Positions 21,305-33,600 of a DNA stretch of 64,000 nucleotides are shown here, one piece after another (position 1 is the stretch's first letter; each line of letters begins with the position of its first letter). Origin of the DNA: Azolla pinnata. Lineage: Eukaryota > Streptophyta > Polypodiopsida > Salviniales > Salviniaceae. The position numbers were made by a program, and so were the translations under genes. A model generated the notes under the pieces. That model ran no database searches, was not told the DNA's origin, and saw only the letters and a list, made by a program, of their open reading frames with translations. The stretch covers positions 11,251-75,250 of the forward strand of contig JBBBWG010033196.1 in assembly GCA_037176905.1 (NCBI GenBank), written 5' to 3'.

Positions 21305-24164
21305 TACGTAAGCACGCTCATGCATGCACATCATGTGGGCATGGCCTCCTTCCGGGCATGCATACATGCATGCATGCATGCACACATACACATGCATACA
21401 TATACTCAAGCCATCCTGATTGGTCCTTAGCAGATGTCCAATCCAGATCTCGACTAATCCTTGGCAAGATCTCGACTAATCCTTGGCAGCGGATAGACAT
21501 GTCTGCCGTTTCAGCACATGCTCATCTGTGTTCCCGAATACGCATATAACATATACAACAGAACACAATGTGGATGGATGTCGTTGGCAGTTCGAGACCG
21601 TGTCCCCCTCGCATAGGTCCGAGCATGCGATCAAGGATCGCAATTGATTTAGTTACTTCCTGCGACCTGTTCCTCACAGTTGACAAGTCGCTGTCGCTCA
21701 AGAAGGGGCATGATCATGATCATGATCATCATCTTCTTCTTCTTCTTCACCTACTGCCGATGATTCCAGCCCACCGCTGAAAAGATCTTTGGTTCTGGGG
21801 GTTCTTTGGGGCAGGGGTGGGGTTTTTAGGTGGCGACAGAATTACCTATCGTGCATGTGAGCTCTTTCGTTGATGCATGTGCATTTAAACATAAGGAAGG
21901 TCCACCCCCCATGCACATGCATGGGCAATACCTAGACATATACACACATAATAGGTATGTGTATGTGTCATGGGATGTGTTTCGATGCATCTGCGCTGGT
22001 ATGATCATTCCACACGTGTTCATCGGACCTGGGAAACCATAGACCACTTTGGCTTCGCCGGATTGAGTGTTTCTAGTCCATTTTCTGGGCACTTCGGCCG
22101 CTTCATTGGCACTCCACAAATCACCCAAAGTGCCCAAACTCGCAGATGGCCATGGTGCTCGCTGTAACACAGTTTTCCTCTTCTTCCTCTTCTTTTTTCC
22201 GGGTTTGAGGGCGATGAAAGATTTGCTAGATCATTGACCGCAGAGGAACGGATCCAATCGTCGACGAGGAACAATTAATGGTGGCGATCGAGTACAAAAG
22301 CCATCATCATTGTCGACGGGAAGACACGTGATGATTGGGGACCACAAAGGGGGGCATGCATCACGCATGCGATGCATACATGTCGAAGCTATGGGCATCA
22401 TGTCAGTAGCCGGCTTGACTGTGAGGCCGAATCCGAACCTCGTCAAACACTCCCATTTGAGCGGATCCGATGGGGATACTAGCCCCCCAAGAAATGTTCG
22501 ATCAAGAGAAGCGATTCAACTTTGGTAAAACTAGAAAGAACCTAGACTGGGGAACCTGAGATGCGTCTAGACCTAGCCAGAAGGGGGCTTCTTTTTTACC
22601 ATTAGAAGAGAACATCGAAGGCTCGACAAGTTATATATCTCATGTACTCGTGAGCATTGGCCAGATGGAGAGAACCCACATCCTCACGACCCATCTCTAT
22701 GTAGCACCATCATGTTTGAGATCACTACAATGGCAATGACTCTCATATAGTTACTACGAATCCGTACCTGTCTCGGAATTGTTACAAGGGCGTAAGGCAG
22801 TCATTCATCAGGTAGGTTAAACACAAGAGTGCCAGATCCCTGTCATCCACAGTCTCACGGTTAACTGCAATCGGATATAGACCCGCACTCCCCATTGATA
22901 GCTTGCAACTTCCCTTCTTACCTAAGTTCATTAGACTTGAAGCTGGCTCAGCTTTTGGCTCAGCTTTGGCTCATCTTCCCATTCTTGAAGCCGACAAGGC
23001 GTCCTTGTATCAAGCATAGAACATAAGCTTTCTAGGGTTTAGGGTTTCATCCGCCTCAAGTTGTTGGTTGCTTCCATCCCAAGGCGCATGGTAACACCAC
23101 ATCGCTTTCTCGTTCACTGACCCTACCTAATCCGCCTCGACAAACTGTAAAAAAAAAACTCCGCATGGTTAAAACCACGACATTCAGCAGCATTGTTTGT
23201 TTGTCACTCATAGAACAAACAATCATTTTCCATATCACAAATAGCCTATTGAATGCCACTGAAACCCTGACCAGTTTACGAGTACAAGGGAGTTAGTACC
23301 TGAATCCAAGGCCCGAAGTTCCACCATCAGTGCGTCGATTTCGTAAGCCCTAGAATTCGGCGGACTGGCTGGGCACACACTGGTTCTCTCGCTTGTCGCT
23401 TCCAAATTCGCAGTTTGGTCAGATCCTGTCAACCAGGGCTCACTAACCAATCTTTCAGAATGATCTCTGCAAACTCTGAGAAAGAGAGAGTGAGTATCAA
23501 ACTTTATGAGAAGAAAATACATGCTCAAAGCATGGTTGTTCGATCAAATATAATGAATGTGACTACCATATCAGCACCTTCATGCTCCAGAGAAGAAACC
23601 CTTCTGCTTGATCAGAGCCAAAATTAGAGCTCCTCAACCTGAGAGACAAACATAACAAGACTTCTTTCTAGCTTACAGATATTTGCTAATGAGGTAATGG
23701 ACACACACAAAGTGTAGTTAACCAGCATGTCGTGGACTACTCACAAAACTTAGTGACAAGGACCACTGACCACGTTCTGAAAATACCTACCGGTGTTAGC
23801 ATTTACAGAAGCACCTGTAAAGAGAATGAGATACATAAAACAAGAGATTACACTGATGACAACAATTTGAGTTGACATCCATACCAGGAAAGAACCGCCC
23901 AAAATTGGCCACAATACAATTTATGCTAATGTGATAATGCAACCTTAACTAATGTCCACATGAATAAGCAAAAGAGCGGCATTGTGCATTGACAGTACTC
24001 ATCCTGCAGTAAAACCCAACAGTCTTTTGGTGTGTTCCAAAGTTTGCATTAGTTAGTTCCAACAAAACACTGGAAATTTTACTCAGCAGAGATAAGGGTA
24101 AAAAACAGCTAAATGTCCACCCTTAAATAAAGGGCACGCCGATAAAAAAATCAAAGGGAAGGTA
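21305..24164. other. Long spacer, no confirmed gene
   Basis: The region lies between the ARM/TPR promoter and the 3' end of RPN6. It contains a (CATGAT)n stretch at 21710-21730 and a short gggtttagggttt motif near 23034. A minus-strand segment at about 23300-23476 is bounded by a plausible acceptor (GTTTGCAG/AGATC) and donor (TTCAG/GTACTA) and reads SERTSVCPASPPNSRAYEID in one frame. It could be an exon of an unrecognised gene or chance. Nothing else is supported. Confidence 0.5.
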
Positions 24165-25436
24165 TCAGGCCATGATCTTCGCAGATCTTAGATACAAACT
24201 ATCAACCACCTTGCTAATGTTAGAGATTGTATCGAGTGTCGCAGTGAAGATTCCATCTGCCTTGGCCTCGTCAAATATGATGAGACAACCTGCCCCTTGA
24301 TCTAGCGTTCCGGCAAATTTCTTGTCTAAGATCATTTGAGAAAGCTTGGATTCCACATTATCCATTGGTAAACCAATTAGCTCTGAGATATGGCTGATCT
24401 CCACCCTAGAGAAAGGCTCAATGAGCCTACAAAGGTTCTGTTCAAGAAGGGTATCATATAGTGAAGACAAATGTCTATGAACTATTGGATCCTCATCTAA
24501 TTGGTCTCTGTATGAATGCAGCGCTTCTTCAAAATCCTTCAGCGATCGTTTACTATATGCTTCAGCAACAGCTTTCATAGCATCCAAATCAACACCTGTA
24601 AACTTCAATCCAGCTTTGGAAGATATGAGTCCAGCCACATCATCTGCTTGCGATGACATTATCTTGCAAAGCAGCATATATTTCAAACTGTAAACTGCTC
24701 GTGGATCATCGAGAGCGTTGAATGCCTCAAAAGCTTCGAAGAAGTAGCTGAATGCAGTTTTGTAGTCCTTCTCTTCAGCATGTAAAATACCACTCTGAAG
24801 GTCAATTGTACCTTGTTGGGCTGGTGGGACATAAATGGCATTTGCAGCAGTTCTCGCAGCAGTTAAGGCAGCTTTAGCTTTTGGCAAGTTCCTCAATGAG
24901 AAATGAAGCTTGCTCTCGAGCAAATCTATGTCGACGAGAAGCAACTTATCATCTAATCGCCGAACTTCTCTTACCAAATTTGTCAATAGAGACAATGCCT
25001 CAGCATATTCTTTGTTTTCCATTAGAAGAGCTGCAAGACGAGCCTCTACACGTTGTCTTAGGAAGGTTCTTTTCTCGGCACGAGTCCATTCCACCATTTC
25101 TCTACATAAGGATACTTGAAGCTCGGAGGTGCCAGGGATCTTAGCCACAGCATCAATTATGCCCCTAACAATCTTTGCTGTCTTAGCCTTTGGAATGAGA
25201 GAAAAATAAACTCTTAGTTCAGTGAGTAAACTTCGCAGCTCTTGACCCATCTTCTCTTTCGAGAGGAGATCTGAAAGGTTGAATATGGCTTGCTCTTTGA
25301 TCCGGAGAGCTTCAGATGTTGACGATGGATCATGAATAATCTCTCGGAGTATAGCAATAGCTTCCTGAGGAGCCATATGTTGAAGCTCCTGAGCTCTTGA
25401 GAGAGAATCTGTGGTAGCAGGATACTCGGAAGACAT
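24165..25436 (-). CDS. RPN6: 26S proteasome regulatory subunit RPN6 (PSMD11), intronless coding region
   Basis: The product is 423 residues, the usual length of RPN6, a lid subunit of the 19S regulatory particle that clamps lid and base onto the 20S core. The N-terminal helical-repeat part contains EWTRAEKRTFLRQRVEARLA, LLVDIDLLESKLHFSLRNLP and KAALTAARTAANAIYVPPAQ. The centre has YKTAFSYFFEAFEAFN and SLKYMLLCKIM. The C-terminal PCI domain has DPIVHRHLSSLYDTLLEQNL, IEPFSRVEISHISELIGL and LSQMILDKKFAGTLDQGAG, ending in KVVDSLYLRSAKIMA. These match PSMD11/RPN6 closely and rule out the related COP9 subunits. The start is the ATG at 25436; the longer open frame upstream is intron sequence, because a good acceptor (TTTGTTTCCAG) lies one base before the ATG. 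A 5'-leader intron is therefore likely. Confidence 0.95.
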   Translation of the reverse strand: MSSEYPATTDSLSRAQELQHMAPQEAIAILREIIHDPSSTSEALRIKEQAIFNLSDLLSKEKMGQELRSLLTELRVYFSLIPKAKTAKIVRGIIDAVAKIPGTSELQVSLCREMVEWTRAEKRTFLRQRVEARLAALLMENKEYAEALSLLTNLVREVRRLDDKLLLVDIDLLESKLHFSLRNLPKAKAALTAARTAANAIYVPPAQQGTIDLQSGILHAEEKDYKTAFSYFFEAFEAFNALDDPRAVYSLKYMLLCKIMSSQADDVAGLISSKAGLKFTGVDLDAMKAVAEAYSKRSLKDFEEALHSYRDQLDEDPIVHRHLSSLYDTLLEQNLCRLIEPFSRVEISHISELIGLPMDNVESKLSQMILDKKFAGTLDQGAGCLIIFDEAKADGIFTATLDTISNISKVVDSLYLRSAKIMA

Positions 25437-28400
25437 TCTGGAAACAAACAAACATACAAACCAAATCAAACCTTCAAACACTTGGTCCCTTTTACATGCT
25501 CTTTGCAGGATTTGAAGTTGAGCCAAATTCATTGGTTTATTCTTTTACAGAATGCAGAGACAAATTAAATACTTCATGCAATATTGAGGAACGAATCAGC
25601 CTGCACATTAACTCTCTTAGACTTAGAAAAGAATACAAAACAATTTATGTCCTCCATTTATCTTTGCACGAAAAGGAAACAATTCAATCAGGTCCTTCGT
25701 TTATCAACATGAAAACAATTGTAGCCATTAAGCTTCTTGACAGATCAGAGACAAATCTATCAGTTTTTTATTGCACTCTAAGACAAACCACTAGCAGTTT
25801 AATTGGAGTGTGCAAGAAGCAAAGCAAATAGTTTTGATCCATTTGCAACGCAATGAGACAAATCAGAGAGATCTGATTCTTGCAGTTATGCAAAGGTTCA
25901 CTCTCTATTTTTGTGCACAACAAATACAACTCCTTGGTTCATTCTCTGAAAATGTAAGTCAGATCAAACTCCTATTGAGTACAAAAAGATTCTTTGACAA
26001 ATAATAAGGATGACACAATGCACAGATGAAACACGAAAGCATAAATCAGATTCGTCGATTTGTAAAAATGCAAATTGCTTGACACTTTGTTGATAGAATC
26101 AAATCCTTTGAGACTTAAAAACGTTACAAGAAACAGACAATTATGACATTTCATGCCATACTCGTAATATCATCATAAGCTTTTGGAAGGTAGCCAGGAG
26201 TCTATATCCAATTCACTTTCCTCATTTATGCATTCATACTGCCCATATTGAGCTCGAATGATATTTCGTTCTTCAATTACATCATAATTTAGAATTTGCC
26301 CACCAACCTTCAAACACTTGGTCCTTTTTACATGCTCACCCAAGTTCACATAGCTTCTTGCACTCTAGCAAGCTTCTACCTCTACCTTTGTATTCTTCCC
26401 ACTGTAACTTCTGTTTTCAATTTGCAATATGACACGTACAATTTGGATTCTCAATTTTAGAGTATTATCATTGAGAGTAAAGCCAATACCATTAACCTTT
26501 CCAATCTCAGAGGTGCATCAAAATTGTATTTGTGAAATGTAAAGTATTTTCAGACAGCTTTGCTTATGCATGGTATAAGATTTAGATTCTCCTCATTCTT
26601 TCTTTCCAGAAAGGTCTCATTTGGTGGTTCCCCTCTGGGTTGCCTAACTAGCAATAAAAATCAGTAAGAAAAGCCCGAGGAAACTAAGATCAAGTAATGC
26701 CTCATTTTTTTAGCCTGGATGTTCGAATTTCTAAGGATCCCAATAATCCTGGAGCAAGCTCAAGACCTTCGGAAGTAAATCATTGAAATCTATCAAGTAT
26801 TCTTGGAATGAATCTGGCAAACATCCAATTGGCACTAGTCAATGAGCTCAAATGATCTGACAAGCTAGTGAAGGCACAACATACATGCTTGCTCGATGTG
26901 TACCATTGAAAATATTTGAAGACAAACCATTTCTACGCATTTTACTTGAAAGGAAGGGTTAATGAAAATAAAAACGCAACTTCAGTTCAACAGCTTTAGT
27001 GCGGACACTTTCCAAAGAGTGCAAATAAGGTTAATAGTACATATTACGGAAATCCTTCTTTTCTCTTCAGCATCACAAGCCTCAATTTACTATGATCATT
27101 TCCTAGCTTATTTTTCATCGACTTTCGCATACATCAACCACAATTCTTTTTCTAAGCTTTCGCATACATAAACTCTTTATATGCACGTTTATTTAGTTTA
27201 TTGCTCCCTAAAGCCCATTTTAATAAAGTTATAACAGCTTAAAAGCATAATACTTGTTATGATCTAGCTTCAGCTATAGATTTTGTTTTCTTATACTCAT
27301 TGTATACTACTTCTTGCTTCAATTATAGCTGTTATGGTTCCGTAGCTCGATTCCACAGAATCGTTAAAAAAGAAGTTCCACCACTCCATTGCATAAAAAC
27401 TATTCACTCCATTGAGAAAAAATAATAACAAATGCACTCCAAGATGTTCTTCAAACAACACGATACCACTGTGAAAGCACTAACGTCGACATCACAAAAG
27501 AGAACATTTAAGTCCGGATCCGTCCTTAAGAACACGACGGAGTTGCATGTAAAAACTGACAGAAACACACACAGAAAGAGATACNNNNNNNNNNNNNNNN
27601 NNNNNNNNNNNNNNNNNNNNNNNNNNNNNNNNNNNNNNNNNNNNNNNNNNNNNNNNNNNNNNNNNNNNNNNNNNNNNNNNNNNNTGAGGAAATGTCGCAT
27701 GGAAATTCTTCTCTATCGGTACTTAATCTAGTGTTCCGCCCTTCTTTCTGTAATCTTTGTGTTTTAAAACAAGGAAAGATCACCACAAAAGAGAACATTT
27801 AAGTCCGGATCCGTCCTTAAAAACACGACGGAGTTGCATGTAAAAACTGACAGAAACACACACAGAAAGAGATACTGAGGAAATGTCGCATGGAAATTCT
27901 TCTCTATCGGTACTTAATCTAGTGTTCCGCCCTTCTTTCTGTAATCTTTGTGCTTTAAAACAAGGAAAGATCACTCTTTTGCACAGAATGAGCGACACTG
28001 AAGGAAACGATGTCACTGTCCACACGATGAGGAACAAAGAAAGAAAGCCAACGACAGATCCGTGGCAATGCTTTTTGCTGGCAGCACCGGCAACTCCACA
28101 AAATCGCATACGACAACCGCTGGATTCAACCAAATCCTTTTCATTTCGATTCAACGTGTTTGAACACGGCGTGTGCGGAGAATGTCAGGAGGGGAGGACA
28201 GAGGGATAGAGAATCGGATTTCGGGAAAAAAGTGACAAAGCAAAGAAACGGCACGAGAAGAACCTGTGTGAGGCCGAAATCCTGGAGGCAGCAAGACCTG
28301 AACTTTGATGGCAAGAGGAGCTGCCGACGGTGATTCGGAGATCTGCAAACACGGTAAGGAAGTCGTCAGAGACTGAGAGAGACACAGACGGAGTCGGAGA

Positions 28401-28484
28401 GAGCTCACCTGAAACAGAAACCCTAGAAAAACAGACGAAGGAAGAAGACGAAGAAGAAGAAGACGGCGAAGAAGATTTTCTCAC
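25437..28484 (-). promoter_or_regulatory. Probable 5'-leader intron and promoter-proximal exon of RPN6
   Basis: The acceptor immediately before the RPN6 ATG implies a spliced leader. A candidate upstream exon lies at about 28410-28480 on the minus strand. It is rich in CTTCTT, contains ctagggtttctgtttcag and ends at a donor (CAG/GTGAGC). If they are joined, the leader intron is about 3 kb. No coding capacity is seen inside. A 27-base sequence (ccttcaaacacttggtcc...ttttacatgctc) is present at about 25467 and again near 26307. The exon pairing is inference. Confidence 0.5.
27493..27974. repeat. 191-bp tandem duplication interrupted by a 100-N gap
   Basis: Bases 27493-27584 recur at 27784-27875, and bases 27685-27783 recur at 27876-27974. 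Once the gap 27585-27684 is removed, the two blocks form head-to-tail copies of the same 191-bp unit, differing by only a couple of bases (ttaagaac/ttaaaaac, gtgtttt/gtgcttt). Confidence 0.95.
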
Positions 28485-30660
28485 ATTTTGCTTCCTATTT
28501 TCTTTGTTTTTCTTCCTTTCTTTTATTTTGGTTAGATCTAATTCTTATTTTTCCATTTCATTTAATCTCTTTGTTTTCTTGTCATTTCTTCTCCACAATT
28601 TGCTGATTTTCTTTCTTTTCATTTCATTTGCTCCTCAATTTCCATTCATTCCTAATCACCATTTTCCAACATTTAATTCCCTGCTGATCATCATCTGCTT
28701 CTTCTGTTGATCTGATCCAAGGATGGCATTCCTTCCTTCCTTTGCAATATGGTTTGGAGATTTTTTCCGTTGTTTCTTTTGCAGAAGAAATCGGGGATTT
28801 AAATCCGGTTGGGATTAAGCTAAAACTTAATGCTCAGTTCCTCCTAATTCGATTTTGTTAATTTTGTTTACATAAAATTTGCTTTGCTTACAATCTATCT
28901 GATTTCCATTTTATACATACATATATATATTCATTGCTTGAGTTCCTACGTAAGAAATCTGGTATTAAATATGACTGGATTAACCTAATCTTGATGTTTA
29001 GTTGGTTTTTCCTTATTTGATTATGTTAATTTAATTTACTCAAAAATTGGCTTTGCTCCAAATTTATATATATATATATATGTATGTATGTATGTATGTA
29101 TATTCATTGGTAATTGTCCCAATATTATGAACCGGCAGATCTGCCGATGTTTCAAATCCTAAACACATCAGCTACACACATCGATCTATTAGAAATGCGG
29201 CTCCAGAACCGCTATTTTGTACATAGATCAATCGACGCATTGCTGGGCCATAGTGTTGTTGCTTCGGCCACATACTAGATTTAGCTGCTTCGCTTCACTT
29301 CGAACTGTCGATGTTGCCATTGCATTTGTTCTCTCCTTCCTACCATTGAATCACTGTTCTCATGGCTCATATCGTTTTGACCATTGTAGACCTAACAATT
29401 CAACGTCCTTTTTGGTTGGCGAGGTGTTTTGTAGGCCGATTCTTGAGTTCAATTGCTGCTTGCTGATGGGCTCGAGCTTTCGGGGTCCGGTAGCTTTAGC
29501 ATTCGGATCTTCGATCCGATCGTTCGGGGGTTTTTCAGCGCTTTTCAGCAATCGGATCTCAAATTTCCATGTCGCTGCAACAAGACAGTTTTTTATGCGG
29601 CACACCGATCCGCATCCTAGATTCCAGCAGTTTCGTGAATTACAACCAGCCCCGATCGATCGCGGAATCGATCGAATCTTCGGCTCTGGTTTTTCGCAAA
29701 CTTGCACATAAAAAAAAAAATCTCGAGGCACTGGCATTGCCAAATTTATTTGGGCTGGTTGAAGAAGAAGACAGTGATGGTGATGATGGCGATGGTGGTG
29801 ATGGTGGTGATGGTTATATGGTGATGGTGGTGATGGTTATGATGGTGGTGATGGTTATATGGTGATGGTGGTGATGGTTATGATGGTGATCATGATGATG
29901 GTGATGGTGGTGAGGTGATGGTGGTGATGGTGGTGATGGTGATGATGATGATGATGGTTATGATGGTGATGGTGGTGATGATGATGATGGTTATGATGGT
30001 GATGGTGGTGATGTTTATGATGATTATGATGGTGATGGTGGTGATGATTATGATGGTGATCATTTTGATGGTTACGATGGTGAGCAGAAGAAGAAAAGAA
30101 GAAGAAGAAGAAGAAGAAAGAAGAAGAAGAAGAAATTCTCTGCTTCATCTCGTCCAAGTGCAAGGAATCTTTACCTGCATGGAATCTTTCTCTCCTGGAT
30201 CTGCTCCAACCGCTCGAAAAACGACAGGAAACAGCAGAAAAACAAACCCCAAAGTCTCTGATTTCTTCTTCTTCTTCTTCTTCTTCTTCTGTTTCCTGGG
30301 GAGCCCTTCAAATCTGCTGCTTGCTTCCATGGTTTTCTCCCTGGACCTCATTTCCTGCGCCGCCTGTCGCCCCTTTTCTTCCATAGCCTCGCTGGGTTCT
30401 GCTCCTGGGCCATAGATTCTTCGCATGTGGGCTTGTTCTTCCTCTTTATCTCAATACCCCTCGGGGTGTCTTCTGTTCCCAATCTCTGCTTTCTTTGATT
30501 TGGGTTTGCTTCCGATCTCAATCTGCAGCAGACATCCATGGTTTTCTGTGCCTAACCCCTAATTTCTGTAAGCCACTGGCTTTGTTCTCAATCTCAAGAT
30601 CGGCAGCGGAGTAATCCCTATTCAATTCAGTTGGGTGTCTCTGATCAAGAATCCGTGGCC
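28485..30660. other. Divergent intergenic region between RPN6 and PGDH
   Basis: A T-rich stretch (28.48-28.7 kb), a (TA)n(TATG)n tract (29069-29103), a balanced-composition segment at 29.2-29.7 kb with no recognisable product, then the GAT array and purine tracts, and finally the presumed 5' leader of PGDH (30.2-30.66 kb). Confidence 0.65.
29768..30135. repeat. Imperfect (GAT/GGT)n array followed by (GAA)n
   Basis: About 300 bp of gatggtgatggtggt with interspersed ttatgatgg units, running into agaagaagaag (30088-30135). It is the same kind of array as at 1.0-2.0 and 45.2-46.2 kb. Confidence 0.93.
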
Positions 30661-33600
30661 ATGGCGGCGTGGATAGCAGGATCAGCCGTTCCTCATGTTT
30701 TGGCAGATAAACCTTCCAAACCCGTGATTTCTTCTGTACATGCCTGTGGGTTCGAGAGCAACAGCAAACCTTGGCATTGGGTCTCCTCCTCCTCCTCTTC
30801 TCTCAGTTCCAGAACTCCGCCAATTCTTCGGAATCATCATCACTCCGTCTCTCCTTTTTCAAGAGCACCACAAATGTCCTTTCCAATAGCTTCATCATCA
30901 CCACAACCTCCACCATCATCGTACACTCTTCCAACGATCTTAGTGACGGAGAAGCTCAGTGAATCTGGCCTCGAGCTCTTATCGAAAATGGCAAGAGTGG
31001 AGTGCTCGTACAATCTCTCGCAGGAAGAACTATGCGCCAAGATCGCTCTTTGCGATGCTCTTATTGTGCGAAGCGGGACAAAGGTGACTCGAGAAGTGTT
31101 TGAAGCATCGAAAGGTCGGTTAAAAGTGGTTGGAAGGGCAGGCGTTGGGATCGATAATGTGGACCTTCAATCCGCAACTGAATTCGGTTGCCTCGTTGTG
31201 AATGCTCCTCTGGCTAACACTATCTCTGCAGCTGAACATGGCATAGCTCTCTTGGTCTCCATGGCTAGGAATGTTCCTCAGGCTAATGCATCCTTGAAAT
31301 CAGGTAAATGTCCTACCTCCATTTCCATGGAACCGTGTAAATTCACTTTGATGCGTCTATGGAACCGTGTAAATTTGGGTAAGGTTTCTATGTTGTGTCT
31401 AAGAACTTGGGGAGAATGATGATGTGTAGCCTTATGAAATCAAATAGATTTTCTCTGATGTGTCTGTGTAGCTGGGTAAAGATCGTGTGTTATTTGTGTC
31501 CATGGAATCAGGTAAATTGTCTATGATATATCTGTGAGATTGGGTAAATTTCCTACGTTACTCGTGTCTTTTAGGTGTTTTTCATCTTGGAATTTTGATT
31601 TGAAGTGTATTTCTTGTTATTATGGAGATGTATGCATTGTTTTGTTACAGTGGCTAGAAATGTACCTATAATATGAAATCAGGTGCATTTCCTGTTACCT
31701 TTGCTTCTTTTGCATGATATATAGTCGTTTAAGGTTTTCCTTGAGTGTCTTCTTGTTGTTAAATGCATGCACATTATTATGGTGACCAACGAATACCCTA
31801 AGTCCAATGTCTAAAGACCGTAAATCTCCTATTCTTCTCTTTTTTTCCTCATGTTGCATTTGTTTTTTTAAATATTTTTATGATGTTTGTAATTCTCAAC
31901 TAGTGCACTACTACTGTTGTTGAGATGCATGCATCATATCGCCTATTTCTAAGGGATAACCCGTTAGCTAATTATGCCTCTGTTAAATTCCAGTTAAAAT
32001 GTAACAGACTTTTATCGGTGGGCATGTAACACAAACACATGATTCTCTTATGCAGAGATTATTTCTACTATTTGAGTTGGAGAGTTTGGTTCTTTGCATA
32101 CGAGATTGATTGATATCTCTATGAATGGAGGATATGTCTAGTTCAACTATCTTCAAAATCATATGTGTAAGGATCATCATGTGAATATCAATTAGTTCTA
32201 ATCTGCATAAGAGCAAACCAATGACTTTCGCTTATGACTTTGTTATCTATGCATGTGGGCATGTCACTATCTCACGAGCCTGATTGGTGGCACTTTCTGG
32301 CTACAAAAATATGATCAATTGATCTTGTGATATATTTGATTGGTGTACACCTTTGGATTCTGTTTCATATGCATGCTGTTGATTGTACAGCTATTTCATC
32401 AAATGGTGGCTCTTTCATCAAAGGCTGACATTCATTCTTGATATGTAATTGCATGGTATGTTGATTTTACTCATCAAATGGTGTATTGGTAAACATATCT
32501 TACAAACATTTCAAATCATCCTTCAATGTTGTGGTGCATGTAATTGCATGGTACATTGATAGTATTCATCAAGTGAACCATATCATACTAAACCATGGCA
32601 TCACTTGGCTAAGCGAATTGAAGGGTTGTAAATCAACAAATACTATCAGATTTATGTGCACAGGTAAATGGGAGCGGGGCAAATACACGGGAGTTTCTCT
32701 CGTTGGTAAAACCTTATCTGTGATTGGGTTCGGTAAAGTGGGATCAGAAGTGGCCCGAAGAGGAAAAGGTCTAGGGATGGCAGTTATAGCACATGACCCA
32801 TACGCATCAGCTGATAAAGCGAGGGCTATGGGAGTGGAACTTGTTTCATTTGATGAAGCACTTGCTCGATCAGATTTTGTGTCATTACACACACCCTTGA
32901 CACCGGCAACAAACAAGCTCTTCAACTCAGAAATATTCTCCAAAGTAAAGAAGGGTGTTCGAATCATCAACGTTGCTCGGGGTGGTGTTATTGATGAAGA
33001 AGCCCTCATCGAGGCGCTTGATAAGGGAATTGTTGCTCAGGTAGTCCTGTTTTTGGTTCTGGGTCTTTTAGTTAACAGTAAGAGTTCGTGAATGAAGTCA
33101 AGTTGCAGGGGGTGAAAAGTAATCGAAATCCTGACTGAAGATCATAGCGCATTTCTTTTCATTCACTAAAGTGTTTGGATGATCTCGCCGATTGATTCTA
33201 TTAACGTTGCAATTTCTTTCATGAGGGATCACCAGGCAGCCTTAGATGTCTTCACAATAGAACCACCAGCGCAGGGTGATAAGCTGGTGGCACACAAGAA
33301 TGTCATTGTGACACCCCACCTTGGAGCAAGCACCATTGAAGCCCAGGTTCAACTTTTCTTGATCAATCCTTCATTTTCCAGATCTTTAGAAAGCTTGCAA
33401 GTTGCATGAATGTATGTACTAATGAATTGATGCGTGTATGTGATGTGTATATATGTAGATTGTGTATTCTTCTCTTTTTGAGGGGAAATTTTCTTCTGAT
33501 GGTTTTTAGGAAGGTGTGGCAATTGAGATTGCTGAGGCGGTGGTCGGAGCATTGCAAGGAGAGCTCTCTGCTACAGCAGTCAATGCTCCAATGGTTCCAA

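Noticed and set aside
24165-25532. COP9 signalosome subunit 4 as the identity of the PCI protein
   Set aside because: Segments such as EKRTFLRQRVEARLA and IEPFSRVEISHISELIGL match RPN6/PSMD11 much better, and the length fits RPN6.
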